Source: Lytechinus pictus (Eukaryota; Echinodermata; Echinoidea; Temnopleuroida; Toxopneustidae). From it: a stretch of DNA of 64,000 nucleotides. A program made the translations under genes and the position numbers. The notes below the pieces were generated by a model. That model saw nothing but the letters and a program-made list of their open reading frames with translations. It ran no database searches and was not told the DNA's origin. Every line of letters begins with the position of its first letter. The stretch's first letter is position 1. The stretch spans positions 12,567,001-12,631,000 of the forward strand of contig NC_087253.1 in assembly GCF_037042905.1 (NCBI RefSeq). The letters run 5' to 3'. Positions 58,379 to 64,000 of this stretch are shown piece by piece.

Positions 58379-58783
58379 CTAGACTAACTTTGAATCGGAG
58401 AGGCGGTTTCCGGTTTCTGCTATCGCATGCCTGGGAGGGATTCTGCGGAAAGTTCAAAGCCGTCTCTCACGTGACTAACTTCCCGCCCCTGGGTAACCAA
58501 GTGGCGGTGTTTTTTTACGCAGACTCAGATGAAAAGACGTGTTGGAGTTTTATTCGCCTATAAATGAAGCCAACATTGGTTGGTGAAACGTCGTGACTAC
58601 AGAGAATTGTGAGTGTCAACTTTACAATTTTCAGTAAAACTAAATTTCCAGTAAAAGATTTCCAACTGATTAATATCACAAGGAATAAGATTTGTATCGA
58701 TACACTACCGTTGTAAATATTTTGAGACGAAAACAGTGTTGGAAATAATACGTATTCCATTGCGATCTGCGCTACGACTGACC

Positions 58784-59920
58784 ATGCGGGTGCCAACGTC
58801 CTCGTGGAAGTGGACCTTACAGACGTTTTGTATGATTTTGATATGTAGCTGGTTGGTTTCCGTCCTAAACAAAAGCAAGTGTCAATGCAGTACATCTTCT
58901 AGAACGCCGAGAGAAAACGCGATAATAGGCGAAGGAACAAATGAAACTGCTAAATCTGTAGTGGCAGAGAGACGAAGAAAAAGTGAAGCAAAAAACGAAA
59001 AGGATACATTTACAGTGGCGGAAAAAATATCTAAGCCCGAACAGCCGAAGAGAGAACTCAATGTGCCAGCACTTGGATGGCTAAAGCGGGTCAAGTGGAT
59101 ACCGGGAGCTAGGGCAGATGAATACGATTTTATGAAGAATCCTATCGAAAAGTGCAAGTTAGGACACAATAATCGGGACAATAATAGGCGTGTCACGCTG
59201 CTTGTCCTCGTAAAGTCAGCAACTTACCACTTTGCTTTAAGGGACAAAATCCGAAATACGTACGTCATTGGCATCACTAAGTATAATATGTCTGTAAAAG
59301 TGGTTTTTAGTCTCGGATACCCAAAAAGGGAGCAGGAACAGGTACAAATCAACGAGGAGGCCAGACTTCACGGAGATATTCTACAGGCAGACTATGTCGA
59401 ACATTATTATAATCTCACCAAAAAATTCGTCATGGGTTTGAAGTGGGCAGCGAAATTTTGCGATTGTGAATTTGTGATGTCGACGGATGATGACATCATG
59501 GTCGACATCGTGACCCTCGCCAAAGACCTTCAAGGTTTACCGTTAGAGGAACGTACAAACTTCGTTGCTGGTAAGCAGAATGGAAACCCCGTTGATCGAA
59601 ATGAATACAGCAAGTGGTATTGCCCGAAGGAACTGTACCCCGAGGATTGGTACCCGCCCTTTCCCCTCGGACATGGAATTATTTTATCACATAAGGTTAC
59701 ACAAAAGCTTTACGAAGCTTCCAGGAAGTTGCCGCCCGAAATTCCATTCGATGATGTCTACTGCGGGATACTTTTAAAGGCGCTGGGCATCAAAATAAGA
59801 GACAGGGAAGGCTGGTTCAAAAATCTTCATCCTCAAAAACGGCCCGTAGACTACGTTAAGTTACAGCTACAAGCAGAGACCATGAATACTGCCTGGGAAG
59901 AGTTTGAAAAAAATCTTTAA
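58784..59920 (+). CDS. Beta-1,3-galactosyltransferase family (GT31), single exon
   Basis: 378 residues from the first ATG after an in-frame stop at 58667; the GTG at 58736 is not a credible eukaryotic start. Residues 11-28 form a type II Golgi anchor. A Lys/Glu-rich stem runs to about residue 120. The GT31 domain follows: LRDKIRNTYVIG (RxxIRxT type, near 153-164), VVFSLGYPK, the conserved Glu of NEEARLHGDILQ, NLTKK, the metal-binding DDD at 235-237 in VMSTDDDIMVD, KWYCPKELYPEDWYPPF, and FDDVYCGILLKALGI, where the usual EDVYxG has Asp for Glu. It should add Gal or a related sugar in beta-1,3 linkage; donor and acceptor are not predictable. Single-exon structure is common in this family. ATTAAA at 59995-60000 may be the polyadenylation signal. 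Confidence 0.93.
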   Translation: MRVPTSSWKWTLQTFCMILICSWLVSVLNKSKCQCSTSSRTPRENAIIGEGTNETAKSVVAERRRKSEAKNEKDTFTVAEKISKPEQPKRELNVPALGWLKRVKWIPGARADEYDFMKNPIEKCKLGHNNRDNNRRVTLLVLVKSATYHFALRDKIRNTYVIGITKYNMSVKVVFSLGYPKREQEQVQINEEARLHGDILQADYVEHYYNLTKKFVMGLKWAAKFCDCEFVMSTDDDIMVDIVTLAKDLQGLPLEERTNFVAGKQNGNPVDRNEYSKWYCPKELYPEDWYPPFPLGHGIILSHKVTQKLYEASRKLPPEIPFDDVYCGILLKALGIKIRDREGWFKNLHPQKRPVDYVKLQLQAETMNTAWEEFEKNL

Positions 59921-60172
59921 AGACAATCATGACGAAAGATAACGGTATATTCAACGTGAAAGGAAAGATCCCTTCCAGTTCTGTTGGACCTTCTATTAAA
60001 CATATTTTGTAAAATCATCATACTATATATTTCCACAAAATAGGAATTGTTGAGTATGTCGGGATTTATTGATTATTGGTTTCCTAACTATTCATCTTTG
60101 ATTTATTTTGTTCATGCTGATCTTGATTGTTCGTTGTTTCCGGTTTCAAGCAATTGCCAACCTTCCGATTCG

Positions 60173-60207
<35 letters not shown>

Positions 60208-62372
60208 TATTTTAAAAAATAGAAGTATAAGTAATCGTTCAGAGGAAATCATAGTCAACAATGCTTCTCGGGGAGAAAACTGAGGAATCAAGGGAAATCC
60301 AACAAACGTGGAAGCAAACTTAAAATGTGTTTTTTGGCACTCGGAACAGAGATAGAGTTCACTGTACTAAAGTTTTAGGTATTCTTACAAATAGAGATGA
60401 TGAACTGTTATGGAACGTCCATAGACATAACCTATGTAAAACAGTGCCAAAATGTATTGGTGTTTTGTTTAAACTTCAGTTCCCCCCCCCCCCCCGACCC
60501 CATGGCACTGTATAGCGGTGGTGCGTGGCACCCCAAACAATTTCCTAGGGTGTAGCATACATAGGCAGCACCTCCTGGAATTCTGGAAAGGTGTGACAAA
60601 ATTGAAAAATATATAATCAAAATGACGTACATTTTGTGGTAAAACCTTTTTTTCTTGTCGAATTTCAACGGACCAAAATGACCTTCATTTTGTTGTGAAA
60701 CCGTTCTTTTTTTTTTTGCTTGTCAAAATTGACATCGTTCCCAGGACCCTGACTATAGCCCCTCACATGATTTGGTTTCAGAATTCAAAGTCACAAATTG
60801 GCGAAAGAAAGACCAATGAATATGAGTATGAGATGGGATTAAACAAACTTCCTAGTTTATCACAAATGTCCTTCGCAGTGATTGGCTTGATCACAAAAAG
60901 CTACAGTTAAAAAAATAAATAAATGACTGGAACAATCACACAACCACACACAGATCCCGAGGTGGTGTGTCCCGGTAAGCGGGGAATAATTTGACTAAGG
61001 TGTAGGATTTTGTTATGTAATAACAGCTTTATATGTTTGCTATGGTATTTTGATGTTTATTGACTCGAACATGTCGAAGCTCTGAACGAAACATATTTCC
61101 GATATAGATAAAGACACGTGTGAATGATATGTCTCCCTTGCAGTGCTGTAGTGCCCTGATGCTTGTCCTTAAGGCACCTTAAGGCCAACTTTTTCGAAGC
61201 CTTGGTCTTGAGGATTATAAGCTCTGAAATTGCAAGGCCTTTTGAAGGCTTTTTTTTTAATTTGTACTTTCTATAGCCTTTTCTATAATAAACTTAAATA
61301 TTTTGATTATTTTATATGTTTAATGACAATGATGGCCAATATTACCATAATACTAGTACTACTGACAATGGTGACAATCATTATAATTGATAATAATGTT
61401 GATTATGATAATAAAAGATCAAGGTCACCATACCTATAGTACTAATTATGATAATAGTTGTCATTTATTGATAATGCTAAGTAATTATATCAAGGATTAT
61501 AATCTACAGAGTGTTTTAGCGATGTATTTTTAATGTGCATTTTTGCCCGCATCCGTTGCCTATTCAATATGAGAGCGTATTATGAACTAAAGACTGATAT
61601 CCTCTGTATAGGATACGATACAAAACTCTTTGAATATCTCTGATATGGGACATTCCATTCTGAACAACACAATACAATTCAATTATTTTGTACTATTAGG
61701 ATAATACGGTAGATAATGATCACAAATGCAGGTTACACGAATTTTTTTTTTCCTACTTTTTTATCCAGCAAGAATGTTTTACTCTGAATGATATTCTGAA
61801 AAAAATGGTTAACTGGATCACAGTTTCACTAAATTTTGTAAAATTTAAACGGATGCTCCAGGCTGAAGATATTTATATTTCAATAAATATAGTAAAATTC
61901 ACAGTGCAAAATGCTGGATGTTTGATTAAAATTGGATAACAAAATAACAAAGGTATTGAATTTTAAAGATTTTCATTATTCCAGTGAAGCAATTCTAGAA
62001 ATGTCTTCATGAATATTCATTAGGTGGGCTGGTGATGTCATATCCCCACTTGTTCTTTTGTTATTTATTATATGAAATTATATTTATAAAAAAGGTCATT
62101 TAAGGGAGCGAAGAGAGCGAGCAAAAATATTGACACTTTTAGCTTATTTTGTGATAGATTGAGACAATATATCTAGAAAATGATAATTCACTCCCCTTCC
62201 TTTCCTTTCTTTCATTTTCTCAATTTTATCTTGGTGCTTGAACTTTTGGGGGTGGGCATGGCCCCCAGAGTTTCCCTCTATTACATATTAATAGGTGAGA
62301 AAAGGAAGAGAGAGAACGAGAGAGAAGAAAGAGGTGTTTGAGTTGGCTGGTTTCATGGGCAGAATGTGTAAG
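59921..62372. other. Unassigned stretch downstream of GT31
   Basis: Contains a TA microsatellite (60174-60206), a C run at 60483-60495, and around 61140 a TGCAGTGCTGTAGTGCCCTG block that looks like the end of a short DNA transposon. 61840-62100 resembles a distant relative of family A. No gene recognised. Confidence 0.5.
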
Positions 62373-62546
62373 CATCACTCTAAAAACTGGAGTGCTAATT
62401 TAGCTCTTAAGGAGCGTGTATAGTGACTGCACTTCGGAGTGCTGATTTTCTCGTTCAAATTTGAACTAAAAAATCAGCACTCCGAAGTGCAGTCACTATA
62501 CACGCTCTTTAAGAGCTGAATTAGCACTTCGTTTTTTAGAGTGATG
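62373..62546. mobile_element. Palindromic element with CACTCTAAAAA ends
   Basis: CATCACTCTAAAAACTGGAG on the left, TTTTTTAGAGTGATG on the right. The arms of about 77 bases are almost fully complementary, with AGTGACTGCACTTCGGAGTG and its complement intact. The spacer is about 17 bases. Confidence 0.88.
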
Positions 62547-63051
62547 TAAAATCAGTTTACATTTAATAGGTTGATAGACAATAGACCTCTTATAATTTTG
62601 TATATTTTGTTTTGAGTGTAGTGTCTCAGATTGACAAGACAAAAACAATGTTTACTTGTTTTGTAAATATAGTTTGTAGTTAACTAAATTTTTCTATGGT
62701 TTCATGAGAATCATGCACCCTCAGGTTTATACACCACGGAATTTGAAAGTGACACTAAATAGGCCTGCGTGGTGTTAAAATATCAAATGGACAGTGTTAT
62801 AATGCGCCAGTGGTGTTGACCTAACACAATTAACAGCGTGTCCCACGAAAAATGTTGGTGGCACTCTAAATGGGGATACTTTTAGAATGACAACATTATA
62901 TTGTTTATATTCTTTACGCCCGTATAATAGAATTCATTTCCTACAACTGGATTGAGTTTTATGTGATATGATTCAATCATATTCAATAACAAAGATATGA
63001 GCATTTGTTCATTACACATCATGAAATATCTCCATGCAGCAAATGTTTGTA
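62547..63051. other. Unassigned stretch
   Basis: Nothing recognised. Confidence 0.5.
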
Positions 63052-63658
63052 TTAAAGGACAAGTCCACCCAAACAAAAAGTTGATTGAAATAAGGAGAGA
63101 AAAATCAAATAAGCATAACACTGAAAATTTCATCAAAATCGGATGTAAAATAAGAAAGTTATGACATTTTGAAGTTTCGCTTGATTTCAGAAAATAGTTA
63201 TATGCGCATCCTGGTCGGTATGCAAATGAGGGAACTGATGAAATCACTCATTCACTATTTCTTTTGTATTTTATCATATGAAACAAAAAATATTCGAATT
63301 TTCTCCTCATTGTCCTGTGAAACAAAATTTTTATTTCTCCCTGAACCTGTGGAATTACCATTGTTTAACATTTTATGGTTTAGTCAAGTCGATCCTTATA
63401 CTGTCAATTCTGTAAAAGTTGAAATATTGTATAATTCAAACAATAAAAAACAAAAGAAATAGTCAGTGAGGGGCATTATCGATTCTCTCATTTCCATGTG
63501 TCTAAATTGTGCATATAACTATTTTGTGAAAAATAAGCGAAACTTTAAAATGTCATAACTTTCTTATTTTACATTCGATTTTGATGAAATTTTATGCTTA
63601 TCTGATTTTTCTAGATTGATATAAATCAACATTTTTCTGAGATGGATTTGACCTTTAA
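63052..63658. mobile_element. Family A copy 7
   Basis: 607 bp from TTAAAGGACAAGTCCACC to GATGGATTTGACCTTTAA. Both halves are intact and flanked by TTAA. Confidence 0.9.
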
Positions 63659-63699
63659 GTAGTATGTGTAGTTACGCAATCATGTTAAGTGGTGTAAAT

Positions 63700-63900
63700 T
63701 ATATTTATTCACGTTCAGCCATGGGCGTAAATCTGCAAGGATTTAAAAAAAAACCTCACTGTAATAACTGGCTACCAAAAAGGAAAAATGTCTCAATCTT
63801 ATTAAGAAGTGTTCCAAACGTTGATAAGATAAAATGCAAAACAGATCGTTTTAGAAAAAGTGCAATACCATATTTCATTGATTTACTAAATTGTGAATAA
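63700..63900 (+). pseudogene. Possible LINE ORF2 C-terminal fragment
   Basis: The end of the ORF (KTDRFRKSAIPYFIDLLN) resembles the conserved C-terminal tail of several non-LTR retrotransposon polymerases (RTxRFxxSFIPxxIxLLN-like, recalled). It is short and alone, so the call is tentative. The rest of the window to 64000 shows nothing else. Confidence 0.35.
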
Positions 63901-64000
63901 ATTTTTACTTTCATAGCCTTGAAATCAACTTAAATTTTTGCCATTATCTTCGTCTCCATTTCAATCCAATTAATATTTGAATTTTTAATTGTCTAATATT

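Noticed and set aside
58736-58783. Start of the GT31 protein at 58736
   Set aside because: The codon is GTG. The first in-frame ATG after the upstream stop is at 58784 and still precedes the membrane anchor.

Overview
The window looks like animal nuclear DNA from a marine deuterostome, most likely an echinoderm of the sea-urchin type. It is intron-rich and AT-rich, with GT-AG introns of 1-8 kb. It is packed with tRNA-headed SINEs, palindromic short DNA transposons, foldback elements whose inverted ends are made of tandem repeats, a Ty3/Gypsy element and nested LINE pieces. No bacterial-style operons are present. The species call is inference; no database search was possible.

Two host genes can be supported, both on the + strand and both for Golgi glycosyltransferases. 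The larger is an eight-coding-exon beta-1,4-galactosyltransferase-family gene (GT7) running from 25509 to 51306. Its exons join in a consistent reading phase into a 461-residue type II membrane protein. About 7.5 kb downstream is a single-exon beta-1,3-galactosyltransferase-family gene (GT31), 58784-59920, 378 residues. Both would act in the Golgi lumen on glycan chains. The GT7 enzyme carries Leu where vertebrate B4GALT1 has the Tyr that restricts the donor to UDP-Gal, so it may use UDP-GalNAc.

Layout. 1-5403: a decayed Ty3/Gypsy retrotransposon (5' LTR cut by the window edge), inserted in a minus-strand LINE whose remnant runs 5404-6686. 6800-7627: a small foldback element with 15-bp tandem repeats in inverted arrays and an 8-bp target duplication. 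7.6-14 kb: mostly unassigned sequence with SINEs and palindromic elements. 14.9-18.1 kb: a larger foldback element bounded by inverted arrays of a ~95-bp repeat, with other elements nested inside. 18.1-25.2 kb: SINEs, hAT-like short elements, an L1-type ORF1 remnant and TA microsatellites holding a 96-nt hairpin. 25.5-51.3 kb: the GT7 gene, its introns full of repeats, including a ~2-kb palindrome in intron 2 and a self-complementary CTA/TAG microsatellite in intron 5. 51.3-58.4 kb: a tandem repeat next to the stop codon, then many palindromic elements. 58.8-59.9 kb: the GT31 gene. 60-64 kb: unassigned sequence, one more copy of the commonest element and a possible LINE tail.

The most striking general feature is the amount of inverted-repeat DNA. 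At least seven copies of one TTAA-flanked ~610-bp palindromic family occur, together with roughly ten other palindromic families. Several are nested, so relative insertion order and target sites can be read directly.
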